A stretch of DNA of 64,000 bases from Zopfochytrium polystomum (GCA_025765615.1 JAIVFJ010000026.1:1-64000); one strand, 5' to 3'. Positions 22,428-33,651 are shown, counted from the stretch's first letter. Made by a program: numbers and translations. The notes: generated by a model from the letters alone, not told the origin.

Positions 22428-23119
22428 AAATCCTGTTGACTTTCATCTTGTTCGGTCTCTGATTGGAGTTGCGTTTCCATCCACAATTGCTGTTCTGCAG
22501 CATACTGCTCACTTTGCTGGTCATCCCAATCACCGTTCTGTCGCAGAAGTGCTTGGTTTTCAGGTATCTGCTGTTGTGGAGGGTTTGGTTGCTGGAGTAA
22601 GAGCGCATTTGGATTTGGTGGTGGTCGATGCTGTTGCTGTTGCTGCAATTGCTGAAGAAATGTGTTGGCACACTGTCGAGCAACATGACCATAGCCTCCA
22701 CATGCATGACATTGGACTCCAAAAGACTGTTGCTGTGCAGGGTACCAACTCCCCCCAGAGCCGCATCCCATTGCGGTACCACCTGTTGCTGTTCCACGTG
22801 AACTTAGTCCTCGCCATGTTCCTCGGCCTCGGCCAAAACCACCATATGGGCACAGTGTGTACTGTTGGGACTGAGGGTTTTGGTACTGCAAGGTTGTTGG
22901 GCGGATATTAGGATACGGCTGGTACTGCTGAGGTTTATGATAACTGCCACGACCACGGAGTTGATTATAGTGTACTTTTGGCTGAATAATTACATTTGCT
23001 GTTGGTGTAGTGACTTCTGGAACGGCTGTTGTCAGGTCCCGCTCCTGTTGTGCTGCAAGTCGATCCCGCCTCTCATCATATGTATTTTGGTGGGCGGTAG
23101 ATTTAAATAAGGTGATTAT
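22409..23119 (-). pseudogene. Element E gag, C-terminal half with zinc knuckle
   Basis: Copia gag C-terminal half: TYDERRDRLAAQQ, an Arg/Gly/Gln/Tyr-rich stretch, the CCHC knuckle CHACGGYGHVARQC (near 22695), then Gln-rich runs and an acidic tail. It binds RNA in the virus-like particle of active copia elements. The N-terminal part lies at 23486-23763 beyond a truncated family-1 LTR, and the middle of gag is missing. Confidence 0.85.
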
Positions 23120-23485
23120 GCAGAGTGCGGAATTCCAGTGCAGAGAGCGGAATTCCGATGCAGAGAGCGGAATTCTGGAGCATTGGGCAGTTGTACACTG
23201 CTTCTGCATGCTTGCTGTGCTGTGTTACATGTGCAGAGTGCGTAGTTTGAGCGTTTTTGTGCATGTTCTAATTGCATTGTTCCTACCGGTAGGATGAACA
23301 AAGCTAGAACAACAGCCGCCTTTGCCTATCTCTTTTTATTGAGAACAGATTAGCCCTTCCGAGCATCCCATTCAAGTATTGAATCTACTGAGCCCTTCAA
23401 ACACCCCATCCAATGTGATTGGATGGAGTACTCAAAGGGATCATCAGTAACGGGCGTAGTGTACCCTGTGGGTCGAATCTCAACA
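23120..23485 (-). repeat. Truncated family-1 LTR inside gag of E
   Basis: Matches the right third of the family-1 LTR, from the GCGGAATTCC short repeats to the CAACA terminus. About 800 bp of its other end is missing. No target duplication is seen (CATTC follows; no CATTC precedes). The loss of mid-gag sequence suggests deletion together with the LTR end. Confidence 0.8.
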
Positions 23486-23763
23486 CATTCGACTGGCTCA
23501 TGCCCGTCTCGTGCAAATGCATAATGCTCGCCGTGGTTGGGTCCCCTGCGTACTCTGCATGTTGGGCCGACATTAGGGCCATTGGGGTCCACTTGATCGT
23601 TGCGTAATACGTTAATTCGGTCTGGGTCGACACAGTGGCAGAGACCATTGCTCTTGTTGGATAGTTCTGAAATTAGGTCATCCAACCAATCTCCAAAATT
23701 TGCTGCGCCTTTGAGAATGGGGAATGCACGGGAGGCATACTTGATTTGATCACGCTCGCTCAT
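23486..23763 (-). pseudogene. Element E gag N-terminus
   Basis: Starts MSERDQIKYASRAFPILKG at 23763 and reads NFGDWLDDLISELSNKSN, a typical copia gag N-terminal start (a WLDDL-like helix), ending at the truncated LTR at 23485. 268 bp of leader separate it from the 5' LTR at 24032. Confidence 0.75.
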
Positions 23764-24031
23764 GCTTGGGAGGAAAAATGTGTGAGAGCTTTGCAGTAGA
23801 ATAGAAATTTGAAAGGCAGTGATTTCCCTAATTCGGTGGCAGATTCTGAGACTTCTTGAGCAGGTAATATAAGAATAAGCCGTAAGCAAATGCAGTACGA
23901 CGCTTGTGGGTGGAGTTGTAAGTGCGAGTAGATTAATTTCTCAATGGGGTACGCTGGTGATGAGTTGGTGTTGAAAAAAACAGACTTGTCACAATTGTGG
24001 AGCGAAAATGAGTGGGCCAAAATGCAGCTAC

Positions 24032-24260
24032 TGAAAGAATTCGCTATGATGGATGATTGATGGGTTGGGCTGCTGTGGTGTACACTACTGAAGGCGGTGG
24101 TGGTGGGAGGTTGATCTTGGCTTCTGTCAGTCTTGTGTTTGTCTTTATACAAAACTGTTACAAGGACCATCACTTGCAAAATGCTGCAAGTCATCCTTGC
24201 AGACCAGTATCAGGTCAAAGCTCCTGCACACTGCTTACACCAAAAGACCCAAAACTAACA
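24032..24260 (-). repeat. Family-2 LTR shared by elements E and D1
   Basis: 229-bp LTR. Minus-strand ends TGTTAG...TTTCA, with a TATAAAG box. On its left is the E leader and gag, so it is E's 5' LTR. On its right a TTAGGGGGGAG polypurine tract and RNase H make it D1's 3' LTR. One LTR therefore serves two head-to-tail elements. Confidence 0.85.
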
Positions 24261-24521
24261 CTCCCCCCTAAGCTGTGGGCAGGAGCAAAGGCCGGCACGG
24301 AGGAAAACCTTAAGCCATAGTCAACTTAAGGAAACCGTACACTGGAGAAAGAAGAATCACAAACACGTATGACTGGCCATCGGATGGCAGAACAGAAAGG
24401 ACAGACCACACTAACAAAAATGGATGGGGGCACATATTGAACTTCAGAGGTAAAAGAATATGAGTCAAAGTAATGAAAAAGAACAAAGAAGAAAACAGCT
24501 TCACAGATAAGAAAAAATGAA

Positions 24522-25421
24522 TCAGAGGAAAGAGAAGAAACAAAGACCAGTGCGACTCAGATGGTATTCACTGAGCGCTGCTGAGAGAGATTTTGTCATA
24601 TAGTCTGCAGGCTGTTCTCCTCCTGCAATCCTTTCAAGCTGTACTACCTTTTGTTCCACAAGTTCTTGAATATAATGATACTTTACCATGATATGATTTG
24701 ACCGATTGGTGTAAAGATCATTTGAACTGAGGTTGATCACACCGGTGTTGTCAGTGTAGATTACAAGTGGAGTTGGAGACGGAAGTTGAAGTGCTGAGTA
24801 GAGTTGGGATAGTGCCTTAAGTTCTTGTCCCAGTTCAGACACAGCTACATATTCAGCTTCCTGCGGTGACAGCATGACAGTACTACTCTGAAGAGATGTC
24901 CAACTAATAGCTGTTCCTCCAAATAGAACATAGTAGCCAGGCTGTGATTTCCCATCTGAGTGGACACCATGGGCAGCGTCAGAGTAACCAGCTATATCTG
25001 TGCAGTTGCGAGAATAGAATAAACCATACTCACTATTACCGTTGAGATATTTGAGAACCAGAATAAGGATCTTCATGTGTTGCTTGCTAGGATCCTTGCT
25101 GAAGGCACCAAGGTATGAAACTGCTGGGGCACGGTCTGGTCACGTGTGTGTTGCAAGGTAGTTGATGCCACCAAGGATTGCCTGGTACAGTCTCTGGTCT
25201 GGAGCTGCTTGGTCAATCCCACATGGCTGAAGATTGAGACTACTGGGAAGGGCAGTTACTGCAGTGCGGTTGTTGACAATGTTGGCATGGCGTTGAAGTA
25301 AATCCTTGATATAGGCTTTCTGGTGCAAGAAGACTCCGTTGTGGCGGTGTTCCAGTTGCATATTGAGGATGGTTTCATTGTTTCCATTTTGCAGAGTTTG
25401 TAAAAGGATTAGGCAAGGCAA
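24522..25421 (-). pseudogene. Element D1 RT tail and RNase H
   Basis: Right part (25140-25421): the RT thumb/connection segment (LNMQLEHRHNGVFLHQKAY...). Left part (24522-25076): RNase H with DAAHGVHSDGKSQPGYYV, SPQEAEYVAVSELG, IYTDNTGVINLSSN and the C-terminal KSLSAALSEYHLSRTG. The frames are separated near 25100. The YVDD core upstream is missing. Confidence 0.85.
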
Positions 25422-25589
25422 AGGCAGAAGAAGTTTTGGCCAGAATCACAAAAAAGCAAATATTGTTAACTTAGCTTGCGGTGTGAAAAGAGGATGCAGT
25501 AGTCCCAGAAGATTGCATGACTTTCCTGACAACTGTTTGATTTAGGTGGCTGTTCAACTCCAGCAGTCAGTGCAGTGGTAATGAACTGC

Positions 25590-26118
25590 TCAATGCGATT
25601 GGCACATAAAACATGCTGTTGAGGTACGTGTTGCTGATATCAACTGTGTCAGTGACCCAGTTGATTCAGGCAGCCATTTCCGTGAGTTAACAAGGACTAT
25701 TGATTTGGAAAAGAGTTGAGTGAGTATTCTGAATATAAATGCAATGACACTAAGTGGGGCCTTTAGCCATGAGCTATGCATAGAAGCACTCAATGCTGCT
25801 GTCTTCACAAAGTTTGACCTTGTAGGCCCATTTGTTCCAGGTTTTGTTGACATTCGTGGGTTGTTCAATAACTTCCTGAGCTGTACTTTGCAGAGTTGTC
25901 AGATGGTGCCGACAGCTGGTGCGGTTCTGATGGAATCGCCTGAAAGTAAGAAGTTTGTGGTGGATTCCAAATTTTCAAGTGTCATGTTTGTTTTGTGGTT
26001 GTAGAGAAATAGAATCTACTTGTGATGGTTTTAACTTTAAGAAACTTTAGGGAAAATTAGTTCAGATTTTCTAAGATACCCTGCACATAAAAGAAAGCAC
26101 GAGAGAAAACTCTGCAAA
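25590..26118. other. Non-coding interior of D1
   Basis: Homologous, inverted, to about 46140-46660 of D2, including a conserved stretch that can be read on the plus strand near 25740-25870. No protein domain recognised. A pyrimidine-rich stretch ending TGTGCAG on the minus strand lies about 30 bases beyond S2 (26080-26095) and could be a 3' splice site. Confidence 0.5.
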
Positions 26119-26540
26119 GGTGAGCCTTCCGCACGATGCTGGTCTGGGCTCCCCCCAGTACCCTATGAGGCGAGGCGACCACTCCCCCATACACAGCTTG
26201 CCCTCAACGCTTTCCCCCGCGTCTCGCCTGGGCACATCAGGAGAATAACTGTCTCCTGGTTGGTACTCCTTGCGGAATGGGCTCCCTGCTCAGGACTCCA
26301 CCTCCTCTGACACAGGTCCAGGCCACACTAGCCTACAAGCTGGGACTCGGTGTTCGTGGGCCTTCGGTTGATTTACATTGCTGGTCTGCCACATCGGTCC
26401 GGCCTTCCACAGTCATGCCTATAGTGCTCCCAGTAAGGCCCACTGGGGGTGACGTTAATTGCAGTTGCACGGAATCCAACCCGTCGTGCCGTCACCTCCA
26501 ACACCAGAGCTGTACACCGTTGTCCGATTCACTTTCGCTG
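26119..26540 (-). ncRNA. Structured GC-rich repeat S, copy S2
   Basis: 422 bp, closest to S3 and diverged from S1. In element orientation it begins GTGAATCGGACAACGG and ends GAAGGCTCACC. It keeps the GCACG/CGTGC apical stem and the ACGC/GCGT stem enclosing a GGGGGAAA-type loop. The flanks differ from those of S1, so the unit boundaries are fairly clear. Confidence 0.5.
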
Positions 26541-27102
26541 TGAATTACCATGTGGTTGATACTTTTTACCAATTCCAGTTTGACTTCTTCCAATTCTGAT
26601 TGCTGAAGCTGAATGCTGACTGAATGGAGGAAGTTGTTGTTTTCTGGAGTGACTCTGCTGTGGGGAATGGTTGATGCTTTGTCTGACTTTGTTGAGGCTA
26701 CAGAAAACTGAAAGCAATTCCAATTCAACTTGTTCAACTGGCAAAATTCAGGTTCAAAGATGGTTCAAGGTGACTGGTGACTGAATGGAGCAAAGTGTTG
26801 ATGTTGGTGTTGTTTTTGAAGTTGATCTGCGGTAATGAATGGTTGAAGATTTCCCTGAATTTTGCTGAGACTGCTGCATATTGAATAGTTTGATGATGTG
26901 GTAATTGTGACTGTTTGACTATGAGGTGGTTGATTATTGTTTTTGTTGGTCTAGAGTGGAGAATAAAGATAGAGACAAAGTTAGTGGTAGAAAGCATTAG
27001 TGAGAGTTAGTATATCCAGATGTTTCCACAGAGCTTGACTGTTTAATGATGATTTGCCTTTAGTCTCCAAGTGATGTTGTGGTGAATTAACGCTGGTAGA
27101 AG

Positions 27103-28228
27103 TGATGAAATCCCACCCAGGACTGGAGGGACTTGGTGTGTGTGGGTATGAAGAGAGAGAGAGAGAGCAGTGATGATGGAAAAGGGAGAGAAGTGAGAGG
27201 ATGGAGAGAGGAGAGAAGAGTGAGTGGGCAGAGATGGAAGAGAGAGCAAATGGAGGAAGAGAGATTGGCTTGTTTTGCACTGGATTCTGTCAAAGCAGCT
27301 AGGAGGGGGTGGATTCCTTTTTCTTGTTTGATCTCTGTGAGAGGTTGCTGCTTTTATACTCCTGCAGGTTGGAGCCATCAGAAAACAGAGGGAGCAGTGG
27401 GCTGCACAGAGCAGGCCACAGAAATGAGATAAAACAGGCTGAGCACAAACCCCCAGCCTGGGCTAAGTACCCATTCAGGGCTGAGTACCACCCAGGGCTG
27501 GGCATCACTCAGGGCTGAGTACCAGCCAGGGCTGAGTACCAGCCTGGGCTGAGCACCACCCAGGGCTGAGTACCAGCCTGGGCTGTGCACCACCCTGGGC
27601 TGAGCACTTTGTCTGGGCTGAGTACCACCAGGAACCAATTTACAGCTTGTTTGAGAAACAGTTGCTTGTAAATTGGTTTGGTTGTTTCCAAATCAGGAAG
27701 CTTGTTTGGGAAACAAGCCGCTTTTTTCCTTGTTTTTAGAAATCCAATGATTGGTGCAATCTCTGGTGAGCTCAGTTTTTATCTCACTTTTAGAAATGCA
27801 GTGATTGGTGCAATCCCTGATTCCCAAATGCCTGTTGCATTGCTCAGATTGCACAGCACAGCACGAAAGCTGGAATTCCAGATCAGGAAGCGGAATTCCG
27901 ATGCAGAGTGCGGAATTCCGGAGCATTGGGCAGTGGTACACTGCTTCTGCATGCTTGCCGTGCTGTGTTACATGTGCAGAGTGAGTAGTTTGAGCGTTTT
28001 TGTGCATGTTCTAATTGCATTGTTCCTACCAGTAGGATGAACAAAGCTAGAACAACAGCCGCCTTTGCCTATCTCTTTTTATTGAGAACAGATTAGCCCT
28101 TCCGAGCGCCCCATTCAAGTATTGAATCTACTGAGCCCTTCAAACACCCCATCCAATGTGATTGGATGGAGTTCTCAAAGGGATCATCAGTAACGGGCGT
28201 AGTGTACCCCGTGGGTCGAATCTCAACA
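27103..28228 (-). repeat. Element B 3' LTR (family-1)
   Basis: 1126 bp, TG...CA. It differs from the right LTR by a shorter GA microsatellite, several base changes (GGGTATGAAG near 27147) and a shorter GGGCTGAGTACCA repeat array. It is preceded by AGAAG (27098-27102). Confidence 0.9.
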
Positions 28229-28303
28229 CACCCCCGCAATAGAAAGAGAGGGGGCAACTGTTTCTCCTGGAGTACATGGCTGTCCAACAATGCCAGCCAA
28301 GCA

Positions 28304-28370
28304 GTGGGACTCGAACCCACCCATGCACCCCCCTACACTTGTGAAAACCTGCATGAACCCACAAGTGTAG
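28304..28370 (-). other. tRNA T-arm-like hairpin plus 11-bp stem-loop in element B 3' UTR
   Basis: Same structure as at 7531-7597: stem 28333-28343 with 28360-28370, and T-arm-like 28304-28320. Both stems are intact although A and B differ at scattered sites elsewhere. Confidence 0.6.
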
Positions 28371-28392
28371 CTGGAGAAGCCAGAGAGAGCCT

Positions 28393-31300
28393 TTAGACTA
28401 AGCGTTGTGCTGATTTGAGCGTGGGCACCACGCTTACACCTTGGAGGTCGGCGAGACTGCAAATTCCCATCAGTGATGCAAGCTTTGCATGTTGAGCTGC
28501 GGGAAGAGCTTTGGTGAGAAGGTCGGCAATCATCATGTCCGTTGGGCAATGAATGAGTTGAACCTCCTTTCTCTCCAAGTGGTCCCGTATGAAATGCAAC
28601 CTCACGTCAAAGTGTTTGACCCGGCCATGGTGTATTGGATTCATAGCAATAGCTATGGTTGAACGATTGTCTTCATAAACAGTAGTGGGCTTATTTAAAT
28701 CCATACCCAGCTCCTGAAAGAGCATTCGTAGCCAGATTGCCTCTTTGATGGCCTCAGTAAGGGAGAAGTATTCCGCCTCAGTTGAGGACAAAGCGACAAC
28801 TGATTGTTTCTTGCTGTACCATGTAATAGCACCCCCGCAAAGCATGAACACATGCCCTGACCTCGACTTGCGTCCATCCTCTTCAGCATAGCTGGCATCA
28901 GCGTAGCCATGTGGTTCATCCCACTCTGGGTAAGAAATACCCGCAGCTTTCTCTACCTCTGGGAGCGTTGCATTGGTGATGCATGTCATCTGGGAGTCTC
29001 CCTTTTGGTAGAAAAGTCCATGATCCCAGGTAGCGCGGACATATCGCAGCAATCTGTCAAGCGCAAGGGAATCTGAATGGGTTGGAGCAGACTGGTATTG
29101 CGCAAGTGTATTCACAGCATACGCAATGTCAGGGCGCGTCAAGTTTGCAAGGTAAGCAAGTTGCATGAGTGTGCTTCGGAAGTATTCCGACTCTTTTTGT
29201 GGAAGTTTTCCAGAGTCCACATCGTGTATCCATGTCGTGGACATGGGAGTTGCTTTGATTTTGACAGGTAAGCCTTCATCGTCACACCAGTAGTTTGCTT
29301 CCTCCAAGACATGCTGTGTGTAGTTTTTCTGTCCAATAAAGATTCCATCTTTGATTTTCTCAACTTGGATGCCAACAGCAACTTTTGGGTTGAGGTCCTC
29401 GCGGATTTTGAACTTTGATTTGATCAGAGAAAGAATTTTGGCAATTTCTTCTTCAGTGTGACTGAAGATGAGGATGTCATCTACGTATAGAGTGATGATG
29501 GTCTTGACCTTTCCATCAGGGTGCCTTTGCACAAAGACACAGTGGTCAGTCTTCAATTGCGTAAATCCAATTTCTACTAGGAAGTCGCGGATTGTTTTGT
29601 ACCACTGTCGACCAGACTGGTGCAGTCCGTACAGACTCTTCCTGAGTAAACAGACAAGAAGTATCCCGTCTGCACCACGTATCTCAAAGCCTTCTGGTTG
29701 TTCCATGAAGTTTTCAATGTCCAGTTTGGCGTTCAAGTATGCAGTTTCGACATCAAGGCCTGCAAGTATGAGGTCAAACAGCAACGAGATAGCAAGGATT
29801 GCCCTTATGGAGGAGCTGCGGACGACAGGGGAGAAGGTCTCATTGTAGTCCTGACCAAAGATCTGAGTGTAACCCCGACCAACAAGGCGAGCCTTGAAGC
29901 GTTCAAGGTACCCTTCACTGTCAAACTTGTAGGCAAAAACCCATTTGGGCTTGAGTATCTTACGCCCTTTAGGTCGAGCCACTAGGTCCCAGACATGCTT
30001 TGATGTGATCGAATTGATCTCTGAGAGTTGAGCTGCCTTCCAATACTTTGCAAAAGGAGAACGCATGGCCTCTTTATGCGAAGCAGGGAGTGGCGGTAAG
30101 TCCCGCTGGTGGATCCTTTCTGTTGGATATGCTGTGACTTCCTCCGGCTCAAGCACAGTGTATGCTTTGAGCGTTTGGTAGAGTTCACGAAATTGTCCCC
30201 GTGCTATTCGTAGTTTACGATTTCTTGCAGTTAAAGCGCGGAGTGTTTTCCGACTGTAAGTGGAAGGACTTGTGGCAATTGATGGTTTTGTTCGTAGTTT
30301 ACAAAGGTTTGCCTTCAATGCCAGGTAGTCACGTAAACCTGATGGCTCTCGTGGTATGATTGGGGGATTTGTTGCCTCCCCTGTTGACTCTGGCAAAGCT
30401 AGAATGTCAGGGGAAGTTGAGCGCTCCCTAGGAGGGATTTCCTGTTCATCAGGTATTGACTCTGGTTCAGAATCAGATGCGTCGTATAGCATACCCGGCT
30501 GTAGATCTCCCCCCTGTGATTCTGCAGGTGGGACATCGTCTTCTTGTGAGTCAAACAGAGCGTCAGGATGTGCCACATCTGGATCAGTGGACATAGCGGG
30601 GGTATGCAACGAGGAGGAAAGATATTGGAAATCCTGAGCTGTGGGTTGGACTGGTCCCCATTCCTTCAAGCGGGAGTCATGAAGGAACTGTCTCCAATTC
30701 CGCACAATGCCAGGAAAAACATTTTCGTGAAAGGAGACATGGAAGTGTTCCGATATTCTCTGGGTTTTCAAGTCGTAGACTACTGGAAGAGTGTTTCCTT
30801 TATACCCTAAGAATATGCCTGGCGCCCCTTTGTCAGGATGTTTAAGCGTTCGCTTTTCCTTTGGGATACGGTGGATAACCAAACAGCCAAAGGTGCGGAT
30901 GTGATCAACATTTGGCTTTTCACCGTACCAAGCTTCGTAAGGTGTTTTCTTAGTGTAAGAGTGGTAAACCCTGTTCTTGATGTATGCTGCGTAGCGGACT
31001 GCATACACAAAGAAAGAGTGGGGCAATCGTGACTCTAAGAGCATGCAGTGTGCCATGTCTTTGAGAGTGTTGACCTGACGTTCTACCAGCCCATTGAATT
31101 CCTTGGTGAATGCAGGACTAGGTTCTAAAACAATAGGAGGATGCCGAGTATTGGCCCAAGTTTTGAATTCTCCATCTTTGAAGATTTCCCCCCTGTCACA
31201 GCGCACAGATGTGATATGTTTGCCATGTTGTTGTTCAAACCTTTCGATCGTAGACCGGAATCTTGTGGGCGCGTCGGACAAAGAGTTGAGGAACTCAATG

Positions 31301-33651
31301 TCAAGCCAACGGGTTGACTCTTCCACAACCAGTTGCCAATGTTTTTCACCATGGTGTCCACGTGCGGGCAGTGGGACAGCATCAGTGTGTAAACGACCAA
31401 GCAGTGTGATGTTTGGTCTGGAAGTGGAGTGGATAGGCGAAGCTTTCAATTTCCCAACATCACATGTCACGCAGGGAATGTCATGAATGAGGAAAAATGA
31501 ATGACCAACTTTATTCAGATTTGACCAAGTACGCTTCAAAGAAGATAAAGACAGGTGACCAAATTTCTTGTGAAGAGCTCGGACTGCTTCAATGTTCTGA
31601 GGGTTTGGTAAAGGGTCTGGGTCAGTTTGACTTAAAGTTGGTGTTGCAGTTTGCAAAGGAGCAGTTTGCTGTTGCGACTCACCTGGGGCGTCCCCCGAAG
31701 GAGTCGGCGCGTCCCTTCCAAGTTCTGCCCTGTCGAGACCATTATGTCCCGTCAGAAGAGAAGGGTCCACAACATAAACATTCCCTGTGTCCCTGTGAGC
31801 AATGGTAAAGTCTGAACCATGTACCCGAGGATGCAATAGGGCTGTGTCTGCTGTGAAAGTCACGTTGTGACCTGTCTGCCGCACGATTTGCTGAACTGAG
31901 AGTAGAGTGTCTGAGAACTCTGGCACATAGAGCGAGTTCCTCATGATGAGAGCTCTTCCGTTAACGAACAGGGTGAAGTCGCCCACTCCAGTGGCAGTTG
32001 TAAAGCCGTCAGCTGTTTTGATCTGCTGGGAGGTGGGCCGCAAGTTTGTGAAGTGCTCTTCACAAGGCGACATTGTCCTTGAAGCCCCAGAGTCAAGGAT
32101 GACCTGGTGTGGGTTGCTGCCAGCAAGTCTTGCCATCAGCGCAGTCTCGTAGATGCGGCGGTAGGTGACGTTGCGGTAGAGGAAACGCCCAGATTCGTAC
32201 ATCACTTTGTAGCCGACGTTTGAGACAATGTTGTCAGTGATCCAGTCTGGATCCATTCTGCCGTCAAGAAGTGTAACTGTGAGTTCCACTTCAAATTCCT
32301 CCTCCACCTCAACGGCCTGGCATGTTCCAATTTCAAACTCCCGTGCCGCAAGTGCCCTTTCTACTGAAAGGAAGTCGTCTAGAGCTGATGTGTCTGCAAG
32401 GCGCGCAGCACCCTCAGTACTGAACTCCAACATTTCGACGTCTTCTGCTTCAGTAGGCGGTGGTGGAGTATCCATCCTGTAGCATTTGTGGGGAGGAGAA
32501 TCCTCAGAGGCTGCGCAAGAGGCTTGGTGGTGTTCTTTAGCAGCCACCTCACGTGCAATCTTGGCAGTCTCAGTAGCTTTCTTGGAATCAGCTGGCGTGG
32601 CCTTGGCTTCTTTGGCGTGTGCAGGCTGCTTGCCCTTGGCCTTCTTTGCAGGGCGAGCCGGCTCTGACTTCCCGTGAGGGAACTTGAGGCATTCCTCGCG
32701 AGAGTGTGAGACCCAGATTCCATGAAGGTCACAAGTAGGCTTGCCGTTGAGTGCCTCACCGATCTTGCGCTTCTTTGTTGCCACTGAGGTCTTTGCTGAA
32801 GCAGCTGTTTCCATCTCAGAAGTGCCATGGTGAGTAGAGTGTCTGCTGTTCTTCTCTTTGCTTTGCTGGTACAGCGTGTGGCAGTTTGTCAACTCCTTGA
32901 CGAGATCGCTGGTGTTGGCGTAGCCTGACAGCCCCTTGAGAAGATTTTGACGAACGCCAGAGAAGATTTCATGTCCAGGCAGCGTTTCCCTTGCTTTGTG
33001 GATGATGGCAGAACGCAGGATGTTTGTCACACCCCTGCAAGTGGTGGCAGTACATTTGAAATGCTTCGGCCAATCCGTGACCAGTGTGGTCAGAGTGGTG
33101 TACCACTCCTGGACTGCCGGACCAGAGTCTCTGGGTTTTGCCAAACGACTGTAAGTCGCAAGCCACTTGTCCTGCTGTGAACCAGTGTGGTCCTGCAGGG
33201 CGTACTTGTCATTGAGCCACTTGTACCGATCAGCGCAGTTGGTGATGTTTGCTGCATTCATGGAGCGCACATCCTCGATGCGCGAGCAGGAGTCGAGGGT
33301 AGCAACCGCCTTGTCGTGTTGGGCCTCAAGCTCCCTGTAGGTCTTGTGTTCTTGGCGTATACCAGTGTGGTACTTGTCAAGGGCAGCGTGGTGCAGACGG
33401 TACATCTCACTGTACGCAGCCTTGGCCTCCGCCGTTGCAGAGGATTCAGGGGGAGAACCAATACTGGGAGGAGCAGCGCCGATGCCGACCTTGGTGCAGT
33501 GCTCGTTGAACGTACCGAAGTAATCAGGCTTGAGGAAGCTGGCAACAAGATTGTATGCCATGACCGGCTTGATGACTTCTTCCACATGCAGTTCCCAAGC
33601 CTGGTAGCCGTAAGAAGAGAAGCGGACAGCCTTGGGGGTCGAAGAAGACAT
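28393..33651 (-). CDS. Copia gag-pol polyprotein, intact (element B)
   Basis: Single open frame of 1752 codons from ATG 33651. Residues are approximate. Gag 1-400 with a C...H..SH...C zinc-binding segment; protease VILDSGAS near 519; HHCC 690-735; integrase D near 755 (HTDAV), D near 818 (RCDRGE), E near 856 (NGLVERQ); RT 1200-1430 with LYGLHQSGRQWY and YVDD near 1389; RNase H 1584-1700 (YADASYAEEDG, STEAEY, EDN near 1660). All catalytic residues I can recognise are present. The order PR-INT-RT-RH defines Ty1/copia. In active elements it makes the particle, copies the RNA and integrates the cDNA. The start is taken at the first Met after the LTR; the same Met starts the product of element A. 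It may be active if the LTRs still work as a pair. Confidence 0.95.
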   Translation of the reverse strand: MSSSTPKAVRFSSYGYQAWELHVEEVIKPVMAYNLVASFLKPDYFGTFNEHCTKVGIGAAPPSIGSPPESSATAEAKAAYSEMYRLHHAALDKYHTGIRQEHKTYRELEAQHDKAVATLDSCSRIEDVRSMNAANITNCADRYKWLNDKYALQDHTGSQQDKWLATYSRLAKPRDSGPAVQEWYTTLTTLVTDWPKHFKCTATTCRGVTNILRSAIIHKARETLPGHEIFSGVRQNLLKGLSGYANTSDLVKELTNCHTLYQQSKEKNSRHSTHHGTSEMETAASAKTSVATKKRKIGEALNGKPTCDLHGIWVSHSREECLKFPHGKSEPARPAKKAKGKQPAHAKEAKATPADSKKATETAKIAREVAAKEHHQASCAASEDSPPHKCYRMDTPPPPTEAEDVEMLEFSTEGAARLADTSALDDFLSVERALAAREFEIGTCQAVEVEEEFEVELTVTLLDGRMDPDWITDNIVSNVGYKVMYESGRFLYRNVTYRRIYETALMARLAGSNPHQVILDSGASRTMSPCEEHFTNLRPTSQQIKTADGFTTATGVGDFTLFVNGRALIMRNSLYVPEFSDTLLSVQQIVRQTGHNVTFTADTALLHPRVHGSDFTIAHRDTGNVYVVDPSLLTGHNGLDRAELGRDAPTPSGDAPGESQQQTAPLQTATPTLSQTDPDPLPNPQNIEAVRALHKKFGHLSLSSLKRTWSNLNKVGHSFFLIHDIPCVTCDVGKLKASPIHSTSRPNITLLGRLHTDAVPLPARGHHGEKHWQLVVEESTRWLDIEFLNSLSDAPTRFRSTIERFEQQHGKHITSVRCDRGEIFKDGEFKTWANTRHPPIVLEPSPAFTKEFNGLVERQVNTLKDMAHCMLLESRLPHSFFVYAVRYAAYIKNRVYHSYTKKTPYEAWYGEKPNVDHIRTFGCLVIHRIPKEKRTLKHPDKGAPGIFLGYKGNTLPVVYDLKTQRISEHFHVSFHENVFPGIVRNWRQFLHDSRLKEWGPVQPTAQDFQYLSSSLHTPAMSTDPDVAHPDALFDSQEDDVPPAESQGGDLQPGMLYDASDSEPESIPDEQEIPPRERSTSPDILALPESTGEATNPPIIPREPSGLRDYLALKANLCKLRTKPSIATSPSTYSRKTLRALTARNRKLRIARGQFRELYQTLKAYTVLEPEEVTAYPTERIHQRDLPPLPASHKEAMRSPFAKYWKAAQLSEINSITSKHVWDLVARPKGRKILKPKWVFAYKFDSEGYLERFKARLVGRGYTQIFGQDYNETFSPVVRSSSIRAILAISLLFDLILAGLDVETAYLNAKLDIENFMEQPEGFEIRGADGILLVCLLRKSLYGLHQSGRQWYKTIRDFLVEIGFTQLKTDHCVFVQRHPDGKVKTIITLYVDDILIFSHTEEEIAKILSLIKSKFKIREDLNPKVAVGIQVEKIKDGIFIGQKNYTQHVLEEANYWCDDEGLPVKIKATPMSTTWIHDVDSGKLPQKESEYFRSTLMQLAYLANLTRPDIAYAVNTLAQYQSAPTHSDSLALDRLLRYVRATWDHGLFYQKGDSQMTCITNATLPEVEKAAGISYPEWDEPHGYADASYAEEDGRKSRSGHVFMLCGGAITWYSKKQSVVALSSTEAEYFSLTEAIKEAIWLRMLFQELGMDLNKPTTVYEDNRSTIAIAMNPIHHGRVKHFDVRLHFIRDHLERKEVQLIHCPTDMMIADLLTKALPAAQHAKLASLMGICSLADLQGVSVVPTLKSAQRLV

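Larger units (their letters stand above)
18048..24260 (-). mobile_element. Ty1/copia element E (family 2), degenerate, with nested family-1 LTRs
   Basis: Minus-strand element. 5' LTR at 24032-24260 (229 bp); gag from 23763, interrupted by a truncated family-1 LTR (23120-23485), resuming to 22409; integrase 22427-20727; structured repeat S1 split by a family-1 solo LTR; remnants of RT start and RNase H (about 19060-18430); PPT TTAGGGGGGAG and the first about 45 bp of a 3' LTR near 18048-18094. The RT catalytic core is deleted, so E could not be autonomous. Confidence 0.8.
24032..27102 (-). mobile_element. Ty1/copia element D1 (family 2), 5' part missing
   Basis: From its 3' LTR (24032-24260) it runs right through the RNase H and RT tail (24522-25421), a non-coding part (25590-26118), structured repeat S2 and more non-coding sequence to 27102, where element B begins. 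It is the inverted counterpart of D2 (45158-48414). Beyond B the expected rest of D1 is absent. Confidence 0.8.

Noticed and set aside
22306..22911. 201-codon plus-strand frame opposite element E gag/pol (also 36909-37514).
   Set aside because: It is the complement of the gag-pol coding region, which has recognisable motifs on the minus strand; it has no domain of its own.
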